Part shown: in pieces, positions 9,009 to 18,026 of the stretch
How the letters are laid out: each line of letters opens with the position of its first letter
How positions within the stretch are numbered: position 1 is the stretch's first letter
Source: Gammaproteobacteria bacterium UBA5078
Lineage (GTDB): Bacteria > Pseudomonadota > Gammaproteobacteria > Pseudomonadales > Pseudohongiellaceae
DNA length: 64,000 nt
Direction: 5' to 3'
Assembly (NCBI GenBank): GCA_002416505.1
Contig: DIAM01000013.1
Coordinates: 9,814-73,813 of the forward strand
Translations under genes and position numbers: made by a program
The notes under the pieces: generated by a model
Told to the model about the DNA's origin: nothing
Seen by the model: only the letters and a program-made list of their open reading frames with translations
The model's database searches: none

Positions 9009-10179
9009 AGCATCGGTCGCCGCGCCGCAACTCGATCCGCATCGGCACAGCGTTCGCGCATTCGCGCGGCGCCTGTTTGCACTGACCCGCAAGGAGGTGC
9101 GGCAATTGCTGCGGGATAAAAGTAATCTTTCGATCGGCCTGTTGCTACCGGTCATCCTCATGCTGATCTTTGGTTATGGCCTCTCTCTGGATGTGAAGAA
9201 TGCGCCGATAGCGGTGGTAATGGACGATTCCTCGCCCACTGCGATGGAGGCCGTGGTGGGCCTGCAGCTAAGCCCGTTTCTTTCCCCGATCATGCTCACC
9301 TCGATGCGAGAGGCCGAGGCCAAGATGCTAGCGCGCGAGGTCGACGGCATCGTGCGTGTACCCAGTAATTACTCGAGTGAATTGGCGGCAGGCCATGGTT
9401 CTATTCAAGTGATCGTGCATGGCGCGGAGGCGAGTCGGGCGAGTATTATTCTCAACTATGTCACGGCGACACTCGCCCAACAGGGCGTTAGGAGCCTCGA
9501 CCGAGTCGGCGGTATCGGCAAGGGCGGGCTCGGCTACATCGATGTGGAGTCGCGCCTGTGGTTTAACGAGTCCAATACCAGCACCTGGTACCTCGTGCCC
9601 GGCTTGATCGTGTTGATCATTACCCTAGTGGGGGCATTCTTGACCGCGCTGGTGATGGCGCGGGAGTGGGAGCGAGGCACCTTCGAGGCCCTGTTCGTCT
9701 CGCCAGTGAAGCCCGTGGAGATATTGCTGGCGAAGATCATTCCCTATTTCTGCGTCGGCATCATCGGTCTGGCCATGTGTCTGGTCACGGCGCGCTTCCT
9801 GTTCGGAGTGCCCATTATGGGCTCTCTGCTAATTCTGCTTTTTGCCTCCGTGTTGTATCTGTTGGTGGCATTGGGCATCGGCTTGTTGATCTCCTCGGTG
9901 ACCAAGAATCAGTTCATGGCAAGTCAAGTGTCACTCTTAGTGAGTCTGCTCCCGGTGCTCATGCTCTCTGGCTTCATGTTCGATCTACGCAATGTCCCGT
10001 TGCCGATCAGTATTATCGGGCATCTTTTCCCCGCCACGCATTTCATGTCGCTGATTAAGACGCTTATGTTGGCGGGCAATGTGTGGCCACAGATCATTGT
10101 TCAGTGCAGCATTCTGATTGCCTATGCTGTGTTTTTTATCTCCGCGGCGCGATTCGTGACGCGCAAGCGTTTGGATTAG
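9001..10179 (+). CDS. ABC-2 type permease (YbhS-like)
   Basis: I place the start at GTG 9001, not at an upstream start in the same frame, because AAGGAGG lies at 8988-8994 with ideal spacing and the frame upstream overlaps the ATPase gene entirely. The product has 392 residues: one N-terminal membrane segment after RKEVRQLLRDKSN, a large extracytoplasmic domain (about residues 55-195), then five membrane segments. AREWERGTFEALFVSPVKPVEILLAK is the conserved ABC-2 coupling motif. YbhS of Escherichia coli has a similar length (377). It pairs with the next permease to form a heterodimeric channel driven by the tandem ATPase. Confidence 0.92.
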   Translation: MPEASVAAPQLDPHRHSVRAFARRLFALTRKEVRQLLRDKSNLSIGLLLPVILMLIFGYGLSLDVKNAPIAVVMDDSSPTAMEAVVGLQLSPFLSPIMLTSMREAEAKMLAREVDGIVRVPSNYSSELAAGHGSIQVIVHGAEASRASIILNYVTATLAQQGVRSLDRVGGIGKGGLGYIDVESRLWFNESNTSTWYLVPGLIVLIITLVGAFLTALVMAREWERGTFEALFVSPVKPVEILLAKIIPYFCVGIIGLAMCLVTARFLFGVPIMGSLLILLFASVLYLLVALGIGLLISSVTKNQFMASQVSLLVSLLPVLMLSGFMFDLRNVPLPISIIGHLFPATHFMSLIKTLMLAGNVWPQIIVQCSILIAYAVFFISAARFVTRKRLD

Positions 10180-10187
10180 GAGGCACT

Positions 10188-11306
10188 ATGTTTGCACTAC
10201 TGCATCGCATCTTCATACTGTGCCGCAAAGAGTTGTTGGCGATTCTAAAGGATCCGTCCAGTCGCATCGTGTTGATCATGCCGGTGTTTATTCAGAGTTT
10301 TCTATTCGGCTATGCCGCGACCTATGACCTGACTAATGCGCCCTATGCAGTGCTAGATCAGAGTCGCTCCGCCGTCTCCACCGAGTTAATCAGCAAACTC
10401 GAGAGTAGTGGCGTGTTTCACCGAGTTGCGAATCTGACTTCGGAACATGAAATCGCGGAGGCGATCGACAGTGGCGAGGCGCTATTGGTTTTGCAGTTCG
10501 GCCCTAGCTTCGCGGAGGACTTGTACGCGGGCAAAGAGGTCGACCTACAAGTGATTCTGGATGCGCGCAACTCTAATAGCGCCGGCTCTGCCGCAGCCTA
10601 TATTAATGCGATTGTGGCGTCCTTCAATCAGCAGTGGCGACAGAGCCATGGCGGTGGAGCGCCGGCGCTCAGCATCGAGGCCCGTTCCTGGTATAACCCC
10701 AATCTGGAGACGCGATGGTATTTTATGCCGAGCATGATCGCCTCGCTAGCCTTCTTACAGACGCTGATGCTGACGGCGTTATCGGTTGCGCGCGAACGCG
10801 AGCAGGGCACCTTCGATCAACTGCTGGTCACGCCCATGTCCCCCGCGGAGATCATGATCGGCAAGGCAGTGCCGCCGATTATGATTGGCTTGGTGCAGTC
10901 TACTATCGTCATGATGGTTACCCTGCATTGGTTCCATGTGCCCATGGCGGGGTCATTTATCTCTCTTTATTTGGGACTCATATTCTTCATGATCTCCTGC
11001 GTTGGGGTCGGGCTGGCGATCTCGGCACTGTCGGCGAATATGCAGCAGGCCATGTTCTATGCCTTCATGCTGAGTATGCCCTTGATGCTGCTCTCCGGCT
11101 TGGCCACCCCGGTGCGCAACATGCCCATGCCGATTCAGATTCTGACCTATGCCAACCCTCTGCGTTTCGCCATCGATCTGATTCAGCGGGTGTATCTCGA
11201 GGGTGTGAGTCTTATGACTGTCTGGCACGACCTAGTGCCCCTGTTTGTCATTGCCGCGTTGACTCTGCCGTGGGCGGCGTGGCTGTTTCGTCATCGTTTA
11301 GTGTAA
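10188..11306 (+). CDS. ABC-2 type permease (YbhR-like)
   Basis: The start at ATG 10188 is preceded by TTAGGAGGCACT, a strong ribosome-binding site overlapping the end of the previous gene, so the longer upstream extension in this frame is rejected. The product has 372 residues with the same layout as its neighbour: one N-terminal membrane segment after RKELLAILKDPSS, a periplasmic domain, then five membrane segments. AREREQGTFDQLLVTPMSPAEIMIGKA is the ABC-2 motif. Close in length to Escherichia coli YbhR (368). It most likely heterodimerises with the preceding permease. Confidence 0.92.
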   Translation: MFALLHRIFILCRKELLAILKDPSSRIVLIMPVFIQSFLFGYAATYDLTNAPYAVLDQSRSAVSTELISKLESSGVFHRVANLTSEHEIAEAIDSGEALLVLQFGPSFAEDLYAGKEVDLQVILDARNSNSAGSAAAYINAIVASFNQQWRQSHGGGAPALSIEARSWYNPNLETRWYFMPSMIASLAFLQTLMLTALSVAREREQGTFDQLLVTPMSPAEIMIGKAVPPIMIGLVQSTIVMMVTLHWFHVPMAGSFISLYLGLIFFMISCVGVGLAISALSANMQQAMFYAFMLSMPLMLLSGLATPVRNMPMPIQILTYANPLRFAIDLIQRVYLEGVSLMTVWHDLVPLFVIAALTLPWAAWLFRHRLV

Positions 11307-11320
11307 TTGTAGGAGAACAC

Positions 11321-12853
11321 ATGAAACGCGTTTCCCAACACACTGCTCTTGGATTGCTAGGGCCCATCGCGCTAGGCGTTATGCTCGGCGGCTGCCTAAG
11401 TGCCGGGCCAGATTATGTTGCGCCGCAGATCGACACGCCAGCTCGGTGGCAAGACTTGAATGCGAGTGAGCAGGCAGCAGCAGAAGCTGCACTGCGCAGC
11501 GATGGCGAGAGTATTTCGATGCTGGAGGGCTTTGGCTTATTCCAGGAGGAGGCTCTTATGCGATTGCAGGAACGTGCCCTAGCAAACAACCAAGACTTGC
11601 AAGTGGCCCTTGTGCGCTTCGCCCAGAGCCGTCTGCAGCGCGGTGCCGTCGGCAGTCAGAATCAGCCGCAGTTGGCTGCTAGCGGCGCCGCGAGTCGGCA
11701 GCGTCAGAGTGAGACGGGCAGTGCAACGAGGCTGATCAGCGCCATCGCCGGCCCCAATCAGTCCCAAGAGCTGATCGAGTTTATCAGCGATCCCTTTGCG
11801 CTCTATCAGGCCGGTTTCGACGCGTCTTGGGAGCCTGACTTATGGGGCCGCGTTAGCCGTAGCATCGAGGCGGCGGACGCACGCGTCGACCTCGCGGGCG
11901 CGAACCTTGCGCAGTGGCAATTGGGTCTATTGGCCGAGGTGGCGCGTCATTACTTCGAGCTGCGCGGCGGGCAGAATCAGAGCCAGCTCCTGCAGCAGGA
12001 TATCGCGCGCAACACACAGATCTTAGAATTGCTCGAGGCACGCGAGCGAGCGGGTCTAGATAACGCGATAGAGCGCGAGCGGCAGCAGATTGTGATGGCC
12101 CAGCTGCGCAGCAATCTGGCGCCACTGCAGCAACAGCAGGCGAGTTCTCTCAATGCCCTGAGCCTTTTGCTAGGGCAGGCGCCGGGCAGCCTGAACGATG
12201 AACTGTCCTCTTCGCTGGCCTGGAGCATCGCCCCGATGCCCGACCTCGCGCTCGGCCTGCCTAGCGATGTGGTGAACAGCCGACCCGATATTCAGGCCAG
12301 CGAGGCGCGTTTGCGCGAGGCGACGGCTCAGATAGGCATTGCCAAAGCCGATCTCTATCCGCGTATCACCCTCGGCGCCGGGCTAGGCTTGGAGACCTTG
12401 GATAATAGTGAGTTGGGCGATTGGGGCAGCCGGCAGTGGTCCATTGGGCCGCGTTTCAGCCTGCCGCTATTCGACCAGGGGCGGCGCAAGACGAATGTGC
12501 TGCTGCGGGAATTGCAGCAGCAGGAGGCGGCCATCGCCTATCAACAAGTAGTGCTAAGCGCATGGCATGAGGTGGACAATGCCCTTAGCCGCTATAGCGC
12601 GGAGCGTCGTCAGCGCGAGGCGCTGCAGGACAAGCTCGCCCACCAACAACTCGCACTCGATCTAGCGCAGGCAAGTTACCGCAACGGCATGAGTAATTAT
12701 CTTATGGCGCTTAACCTCGAGCAGGCCGTGGCCAATGTACGACGCGAGCTGAGTCAGAGCGATACCCGCCTTGCCTTGAACCTCGTGGGGCTGTTCAAGT
12801 CCCTCGGACGCTCGGGGCCTTTTGCAGAGACGATGCTTGCGCCGGCGCCGTGA
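11321..12853 (+). CDS. NodT-family outer-membrane factor lipoprotein
   Basis: The start at ATG 11321 follows GTAGGAGAACAC; the frame extends far upstream through the permease gene but only this start yields a lipoprotein signal. Residues 1-27 form that signal, with lipobox LGGC. The remaining 510-residue protein shows the two TolC-like repeats with long helical stretches and the family block NSRPDIQASEARLREATAQIG. It should form the outer-membrane duct for the exporter. The Escherichia coli ybhGFSR operon does not encode its own outer-membrane factor, so this operon describes a self-contained tripartite pump. Confidence 0.92.
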   Translation: MKRVSQHTALGLLGPIALGVMLGGCLSAGPDYVAPQIDTPARWQDLNASEQAAAEAALRSDGESISMLEGFGLFQEEALMRLQERALANNQDLQVALVRFAQSRLQRGAVGSQNQPQLAASGAASRQRQSETGSATRLISAIAGPNQSQELIEFISDPFALYQAGFDASWEPDLWGRVSRSIEAADARVDLAGANLAQWQLGLLAEVARHYFELRGGQNQSQLLQQDIARNTQILELLEARERAGLDNAIERERQQIVMAQLRSNLAPLQQQQASSLNALSLLLGQAPGSLNDELSSSLAWSIAPMPDLALGLPSDVVNSRPDIQASEARLREATAQIGIAKADLYPRITLGAGLGLETLDNSELGDWGSRQWSIGPRFSLPLFDQGRRKTNVLLRELQQQEAAIAYQQVVLSAWHEVDNALSRYSAERRQREALQDKLAHQQLALDLAQASYRNGMSNYLMALNLEQAVANVRRELSQSDTRLALNLVGLFKSLGRSGPFAETMLAPAP

Positions 12854-12921
12854 CAAGGCCAGAATCTTTGCTATGCTAATAGCAGCTTCGCAAGGCCGGT
12901 GGCCTCTGGACTCACTTTTCC

Positions 12922-13461
12922 ATGAACGACACACTCTACACATTAAGTAAGCACATCGGCGAGCGTCTCCTCCTCAAGGGCTGGCAGGTGAGCACCGCAG
13001 AGTCCTGTACCGGCGGCTGGATAGCCCGCTGCATCACCGACATCCCTGGCAGCTCGCAGTGGTTCGAGAGTGGTTTCGTCACCTATTCCGACGCGGCGAA
13101 GCAGCGCCACTTGCATGTGCCACTGACCTGTTTCGATGGACCCAATGCCCCCGGGGCCGTCAGCATCGAGACCGTCACCGCAATGGCCGAAGGGGCATTG
13201 GCCGAGTCAGGCGCGCAGTTCGCGGTGGCCACAAGCGGCATTGCCGGCCCCGGCGGTGGCAGTGACGCGAAACCCGTGGGTACCGTATGGATCGCTTGGG
13301 CCTGGTCGATAGATCGAGGCAGGCCGACGTGTATCGCGAAACAGCTTTTATTCGCAGGCGATCGCGCTGCCGTGCGCGTGCAGAGTGTCGAAACCGCATT
13401 GAGGGGGCTAATAGAGGTCCTCGACGAGCAGCTCAAATTGCTGGCAAGTGCGGCTAGCTAG
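12922..13461 (+). CDS. pncC: Nicotinamide-nucleotide amidohydrolase PncC (CinA C-terminal family)
   Basis: A 179-residue stand-alone CinA C-terminal domain. The nucleophile motif TAESCTGGWIA occupies residues 25-35 (Ser28), and ATSGIAGPGGGSDAKPVGTVW near residue 105 is the second family signature. Known members deamidate nicotinamide mononucleotide to nicotinate mononucleotide in pyridine-nucleotide recycling. The gene directly precedes recA, an order conserved in many gammaproteobacteria, where the older name CinA/YgaD was used. The LexA-controlled promoter of recA follows it, so it is probably not part of the SOS unit. Confidence 0.93.
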   Translation: MNDTLYTLSKHIGERLLLKGWQVSTAESCTGGWIARCITDIPGSSQWFESGFVTYSDAAKQRHLHVPLTCFDGPNAPGAVSIETVTAMAEGALAESGAQFAVATSGIAGPGGGSDAKPVGTVWIAWAWSIDRGRPTCIAKQLLFAGDRAAVRVQSVETALRGLIEVLDEQLKLLASAAS

Positions 13462-13494
13462 GGCGTTCGGGTCAATATAAAGAATTTTTGCCTC

Positions 13495-13514
13495 TACTGG
13501 TTGTATATACAGTA
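13495..13514 (+). promoter_or_regulatory. LexA-binding site (SOS box) of recA
   Basis: TACTGGTTGTATATACAGTA differs little from the gammaproteobacterial consensus TACTGTATATATATACAGTA and keeps the CTG-N10-CAG core. It lies 126 bp before the recA start, over a plausible promoter (TTGCCT at 13488-13493 and TAATAC at 13513-13518, spacer a long 19 bp). LexA bound here would block polymerase. Confidence 0.9.
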
Positions 13515-13639
13515 ATACTTTGTTTTAATAATCCGCAATTGAAAACCAGTCCTCCTGACTTGGAACAGCGAACGAGACGAACACTGCATACGCGACACCT
13601 TGAGTCGTTCACACAGTTAATAATCTAAAGGAAAATGTT

Positions 13640-14704
13640 ATGGCCGTAGAAGCGCAGAAAGACAGCAACCGAGAGAAAGCCCTTACCGCGGCTCTATCCC
13701 AGATAGAGCGCCAATTTGGTAAAGGCTCCATGATGCGCCTTGGCGACAAGGGCAAAGAAGCCATTCCCTCCATCTCGACTGGTTCGCTGGGCTTGGATAT
13801 CGCCTTAGGCATTGGTGGCTTGCCGCGCGGCCGCATCGTCGAGATCTACGGGCCTGAATCTTCCGGTAAAACTACACTGACTCTGCAAGTCATCGCAGAG
13901 TGCCAACGCAATGGCGGCACCTGCGCCTTCATCGATGCGGAGCACGCGCTCGACCCAATCTATGCCGGCAACCTAGGCGTAGACGTTGAAAACCTCTTGG
14001 TCAGCCAGCCCGACACGGGCGAACAGGCACTGGAGATCTGCGACATGATCGTGCGCTCCGGCGCCGTAGACGTCGTCGTTATCGACTCCGTGGCGGCCTT
14101 GACTCCTAAGGCCGAGATTGAGGGCGACATGGGCGACAGTCACATGGGCTTGCAGGCGCGTCTGATGTCTCAGGCACTGCGCAAGATGACGGGTAATATT
14201 AAGAACTCCAACACCTTGGTGATCTTCATCAACCAGATTCGTATGAAGATCGGCGTAATGTTCGGCTCTCCCGAGACGACCACCGGCGGAAACGCCTTGA
14301 AGTTCTATGCCTCCGTGCGTTTGGACATACGCCGCATCGGTGCCATCAAGGAAGGCGACGAGGTAGTGGGCAGCGAGACTCGCGTGAAGGTGGTGAAGAA
14401 CAAGGTAGCGCCGCCCTTCAGGCAGACGGAATTCCAAATCATGTATGGCACCGGCATCTACCGCATGGGCGAGGTCATCGACTTGGGCGTGAAGCTCAAT
14501 CTCGTGGACAAATCCGGCGCTTGGTATGCTTACAATGGCGAGAAGATCGGCCAGGGCAAGAAGAACGCGGCCACTTATCTGGAACAAAACCCCGAGATTG
14601 CCAAGGAATTGGAAGCTAAGATCCGCGCGCAATCACTCGGCGGCGCAGTCCTAGAGGGCAAAGAGGCCTCGGTTGAAATGGATGAGATGGACGAGGTCGA
14701 GTAA
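13640..14704 (+). CDS. recA: Recombinase RecA
   Basis: A 354-residue RecA. Walker A GPESSGKTT at residues 71-79, Walker B region DVVVIDSVAAL, loop L2 motif NQIRMKIGVMFGSPETTTGGNALKFYAS, and an acidic C-terminal tail ending VEMDEMDEVE. It forms the ATP-dependent filament on single-stranded DNA, pairs homologous DNA and triggers LexA self-cleavage. The SOS box lies upstream and recX follows 32 bp downstream without a terminator, so the two are co-transcribed. TAAAGGAAAATGTT gives a good ribosome-binding site. Confidence 0.99.
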   Translation: MAVEAQKDSNREKALTAALSQIERQFGKGSMMRLGDKGKEAIPSISTGSLGLDIALGIGGLPRGRIVEIYGPESSGKTTLTLQVIAECQRNGGTCAFIDAEHALDPIYAGNLGVDVENLLVSQPDTGEQALEICDMIVRSGAVDVVVIDSVAALTPKAEIEGDMGDSHMGLQARLMSQALRKMTGNIKNSNTLVIFINQIRMKIGVMFGSPETTTGGNALKFYASVRLDIRRIGAIKEGDEVVGSETRVKVVKNKVAPPFRQTEFQIMYGTGIYRMGEVIDLGVKLNLVDKSGAWYAYNGEKIGQGKKNAATYLEQNPEIAKELEAKIRAQSLGGAVLEGKEASVEMDEMDEVE

Positions 14705-14736
14705 TCGACTTCGTTTCCTCCCTATAGGCCGATGCC

Positions 14737-15216
14737 ATGTCTGCCGATGCTGACAAAGCACTGAAGACGACCTTGCGGCGCTCCGCGATGGACTACCTAG
14801 CGCGCCGCGAGCACTCCCGCACAGAACTTTTCGACAAGTTGCTGCGCAAATACCCCGAGCAAGAACTCCTCTTAAGCCCCGTGCTCGATCAACTCGAGCT
14901 CGACGGCTTGCTCAGCGATGAGCGCTTCACAGAAGCCTATATCCGCTACCGTCGTAACCGTGGTTTCGGCCCGTTATTGATCCGCCAAGAACTACGCGGC
15001 AAGGGCGTTAGCAGCGGCCTGCTCGAGATTCACCTCGATAGCCGTGACTCGCAATGGCGCGAGTCTCTACTGGCTCTGGTGGAGCGCAAGAGTAGGGGGC
15101 TGGTCGAGATAGACAAAGACGCTAAGGCTCGGCAAAAGCTGTTCCGTTTTTGCCTCTCCCGTGGTTTTAGCGCCGAACAGATTGGTCGGGCTCTCCGCGG
15201 CGATCTTGAGTTATAA
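14737..15216 (+). CDS. recX: RecA regulator RecX
   Basis: A 159-residue RecX. The three-helix repeat pattern is visible, with AMDYLARREHSRTELFDKLL near residue 18, LDQLELDGLLSDERFTEAYI in the middle and FRFCLSRGFSAEQIGRAL at the C-terminus. RecX binds the RecA filament groove and limits its extension. Position right behind recA is the usual one. Length matches the family. Confidence 0.96.
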   Translation: MSADADKALKTTLRRSAMDYLARREHSRTELFDKLLRKYPEQELLLSPVLDQLELDGLLSDERFTEAYIRYRRNRGFGPLLIRQELRGKGVSSGLLEIHLDSRDSQWRESLLALVERKSRGLVEIDKDAKARQKLFRFCLSRGFSAEQIGRALRGDLEL

Positions 15217-15289
15217 TCCCTCCATTTCGCTGGCAGATTAAGCGGTGCCCTGCGCACAGAAGCCAGTTAATTGGGCGAGGATCCTCAGA

Positions 15290-15991
15290 ATGACCCTAGC
15301 GTTACTGGTTTCTAAAACACCTCTTTGGGCGCGCAGCATCGCGTGCTGTGCGGCGCTGTGTGCCGGTTTCGCCGCGCCTAGCCATGCTGCGGAGCTCCGC
15401 ATCGCCTTGCAAGACGCCGATACTGGCCAGCCACTGGCCAATGCGGTGGTTGAGGTGCGCCTCCCGATAGGCCTACAGGCTCAATTCGCAGCCACGGACG
15501 ATTACAGCGTGGATCAAGTCGAGAAGGAGTTCGTCGCTAACGTCACGGTGATAACCGTAGGCAGCCGAGTGAATTTCCCCAATAGCGACGATATCTTGCA
15601 CCATGTCTATTCCTTCTCTCCCGCGAAAGTCTTCGAGTTGCCTCTGTATGGCAATGGTCAGAGTGTTAATTTCTCGGAAATCTTCGAGCAACCCGGTGTC
15701 GTGGAGATCGGCTGCAATATTCATGACTGGATGTTGGGCTATATCTATGTGGCGCAGACAAGCCTGGCCGTGAAGACGGATGACAACGGTCAGGCGCTAA
15801 TCAGTGGCGTACCAGTCGGCGAGTTTAGCGTTCGAATCTGGCACCCGCGCGCTCCCCTCGACAGTGCCGAGTTAGAGCAACGCATCAGCTTCGATGACGC
15901 GCAGGCAAGCAATCTGCGCATGGCATTGACGCTAGAGCGGGATACCCGTCTGCGCAGGGCGCCTAATGTCTCGCGAACGCGTTATCGATGA
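15290..15991 (+). CDS. Periplasmic cupredoxin-like protein (methylamine utilization-type)
   Basis: I prefer ATG 15290 to an upstream GTG at 15245 because it is preceded by GGGCGAGGATCC and gives a clean signal peptide (residues 1 to about 35, ending PSHAA). The 233-residue product carries a cupredoxin-like domain with all candidate type-1 copper ligands: His in DDILHHVYSF, then Cys, His and Met in GCNIHDWM. A carboxypeptidase-regulatory-like beta domain (TGQPLANAVVEVRLP) precedes it. Databases often label such proteins methylamine utilization protein, without evidence for that role. Its end overlaps the adenylate cyclase start by 26 bp, so the two are coupled. I infer copper binding or electron transfer tied to the cyclase input. 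Confidence 0.75.
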   Translation: MTLALLVSKTPLWARSIACCAALCAGFAAPSHAAELRIALQDADTGQPLANAVVEVRLPIGLQAQFAATDDYSVDQVEKEFVANVTVITVGSRVNFPNSDDILHHVYSFSPAKVFELPLYGNGQSVNFSEIFEQPGVVEIGCNIHDWMLGYIYVAQTSLAVKTDDNGQALISGVPVGEFSVRIWHPRAPLDSAELEQRISFDDAQASNLRMALTLERDTRLRRAPNVSRTRYR

Positions 15992-17993
15992 GGTCCCCTC
16001 TGCCGTGATGGCATTCTTCTCATTCCGTAGCTTCCGCACCCGCCTACTAGTCTTCCTACTAGCATTGCTGTTGCCCGTGTTATTGGGCATCTATATCTTC
16101 GTCAACCGCGAGAATAATCAGTACACCACCGACACCATCGACAGCTACTTAGAGCTGGGGGCGGACGTCTTCGACTTCACCCGCGAAGAGCATAAGAACA
16201 CCCTGCTCACTATCACCAGCACCATGACCCGAGACTGGGGTTTCCGCAACGCGTTCGGCACTGGCGACCCCTATACCATCATCGACGCGGCGGACAATAT
16301 CCTACTGCGCTCCCTCGGTGCGGCAGACATGATGTTGATCTCGTCGATGGATGGCGAGGTGATCATCGACACCAAGACCCAGGGCTTCGAGCACCTAGAA
16401 GGGGAGTGGTTGGCGCTTATGGAGGCGGCGGCCAATAGTGATAACGGCATTGGCGACGCCATCATCAATGTGCTGGGCGTGCCCTATCAGATCACCGTGA
16501 TCCCCCTGTTCCTGCCCACGCCGGTGGCATGGATCTTCGGCGGCTTCCCGCTGGACAATGACTTCACCGACACCGTTAAACAGAGCATCGTTTCGGATGT
16601 ATCGATCGTGGAATACCGCAATGGGTTCGGCGCGGAGGCAGGGGCCAGTATTAACGCCTCCGAGGTCGAGGTGATCGCTTCGACGTTACAGCCGGCCGAT
16701 CAGCTGCGCCTTACCGAGCAGTTGCAGCTAACCGGCATGACCTATACCGATACCCAGCGCATTGTGCTGGCCGATGGCGAGTACGGCACCCTGATGCGCT
16801 CGCTCTATGGCGAGCCAGGTGCCCCTCTTCAGATCGTCGCCGTGATTCAGAAGTCCTATAACGAAAACATCGAAAACCTTGAGGCCTTCCAGCGCGTGCT
16901 GCTGCAATTCTATCTCGCCGTGCTCGCACTCAGCCTAATCGCCGTTATTTTTCTAGCGCGCTCGGTGACGCGGCCCATCCTCGATCTGGCCATTCGCGTA
17001 AAGCATATAGAAGAGGGCGACTACGGGCAGTCGGTGAAGGTGCGTGGTAAAGACGAGATCAGCCAGTTGGCCGGCTCCGTCAATAATATGGCCTTAGGGC
17101 TTGCCGAGAAAGAGAAGGTGCGCGATCTGCTAGGCAAGGTGGTATCACACGAGATCGCCGAGGAATTGCTGAGCAAGAAGATCGAGCTCGGCGGCGAAGA
17201 GAGAATCGTGACCGTGCTATTCGCGGATATCAAGGGTTTCACGACCCTTTGTGAGACCTCGGCACCCGAGGAAGTACTCACGATATTGAACCGCTACCTC
17301 AGCGAGATCACCAAGGTGATAGAAGATAATCATGGCGTGGTGGACAAGTATACCGGCGACTCGGTGATGGCCTTGTTCGGTGCTCCCTTGACTCGCCCCA
17401 ACGATGCCGAGAACGCGGTGCGTGCGGGGCTGGCCATTGCGAAGTGCATGGTGGAGCTAAACTCCATCAACCGGGCAGAGGGCGTGGCGCTGATGGAGGC
17501 TGGCATCGGCATACACACGGGCTTAGTGGTGGCGGGCAACCTAGGGTCACAGAACCGGTTGAATTACACGGTAATCGGCGATTCGGTGAATCTCTCGGCG
17601 CGGCTAGAGGGGCTGACGCGCAAATACAACACCCCTAACATAGTCAGCGAGACCTGTCGGCAGCACGTGCCTGGTTTTGTGTATCAAGAACTCGATATCG
17701 TACAGGTTGCGGGTAAGAGTGAGCCTGTTAGAATCTATCAGGTGATTGGAGCGCCCGAGGATGTCACGGCGCAGCAACAAGAGACCTTAAGCGTCTTCGC
17801 GCAGGCTCTGGCGATGTATCGTGCCCAAAAATGGGCACAAGCCACACAGCTTTTTGAAAGCCTCCAACACGCCTTGCCCGCTTCAGAACGTGCCGAGAGT
17901 CTTTATTCAGTGTATCTGGAGCGCATGAGCTATCTGCACAAGCGTGATCTACCCAAAGACTGGGATGGCGTTTTTGTATTCGACCGTAAATAG
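15966..17993 (+). CDS. Membrane adenylate cyclase with periplasmic sensor and HAMP domain
   Basis: A 675-residue class III nucleotide cyclase. Order: membrane segment (about 27-46), a large periplasmic Cache-like sensor (about 47-310), second membrane segment (312-330), HAMP linker (332-386), cyclase domain (about 415-595) and a helical, TPR-like tail. Metal-binding Asp residues lie in LFADIKGF (near 419) and TGDSVMALFG (near 463); the Lys in FADIKGF and the Asp in VIGDSVNLSARLE favour ATP over GTP, and the Asn/Arg of the latter are transition-state residues. An alternative start is ATG 16008 with GAGGT upstream; 15966 has AGGG at better spacing. It should make cAMP in response to a periplasmic signal, plausibly via the coupled cupredoxin-like protein. 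Confidence 0.9.
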   Translation: MSRERVIDEVPSAVMAFFSFRSFRTRLLVFLLALLLPVLLGIYIFVNRENNQYTTDTIDSYLELGADVFDFTREEHKNTLLTITSTMTRDWGFRNAFGTGDPYTIIDAADNILLRSLGAADMMLISSMDGEVIIDTKTQGFEHLEGEWLALMEAAANSDNGIGDAIINVLGVPYQITVIPLFLPTPVAWIFGGFPLDNDFTDTVKQSIVSDVSIVEYRNGFGAEAGASINASEVEVIASTLQPADQLRLTEQLQLTGMTYTDTQRIVLADGEYGTLMRSLYGEPGAPLQIVAVIQKSYNENIENLEAFQRVLLQFYLAVLALSLIAVIFLARSVTRPILDLAIRVKHIEEGDYGQSVKVRGKDEISQLAGSVNNMALGLAEKEKVRDLLGKVVSHEIAEELLSKKIELGGEERIVTVLFADIKGFTTLCETSAPEEVLTILNRYLSEITKVIEDNHGVVDKYTGDSVMALFGAPLTRPNDAENAVRAGLAIAKCMVELNSINRAEGVALMEAGIGIHTGLVVAGNLGSQNRLNYTVIGDSVNLSARLEGLTRKYNTPNIVSETCRQHVPGFVYQELDIVQVAGKSEPVRIYQVIGAPEDVTAQQQETLSVFAQALAMYRAQKWAQATQLFESLQHALPASERAESLYSVYLERMSYLHKRDLPKDWDGVFVFDRK

Positions 17994-18026
17994 GCCCTGA
18001 GAATTTAGAACTTATAAGGATTCGCA

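Noticed and set aside
10715..11320. Upstream extension of the outer-membrane factor frame
   Set aside because: Overlaps the permease gene in another frame; the lipoprotein signal and ribosome-binding site fix the start at 11321.
13973..14632. Minus-strand open frame of 219 residues opposite recA
   Set aside because: It mirrors the recA codons; its composition is His/Leu/Gln-rich and matches no family, and recA is certain.
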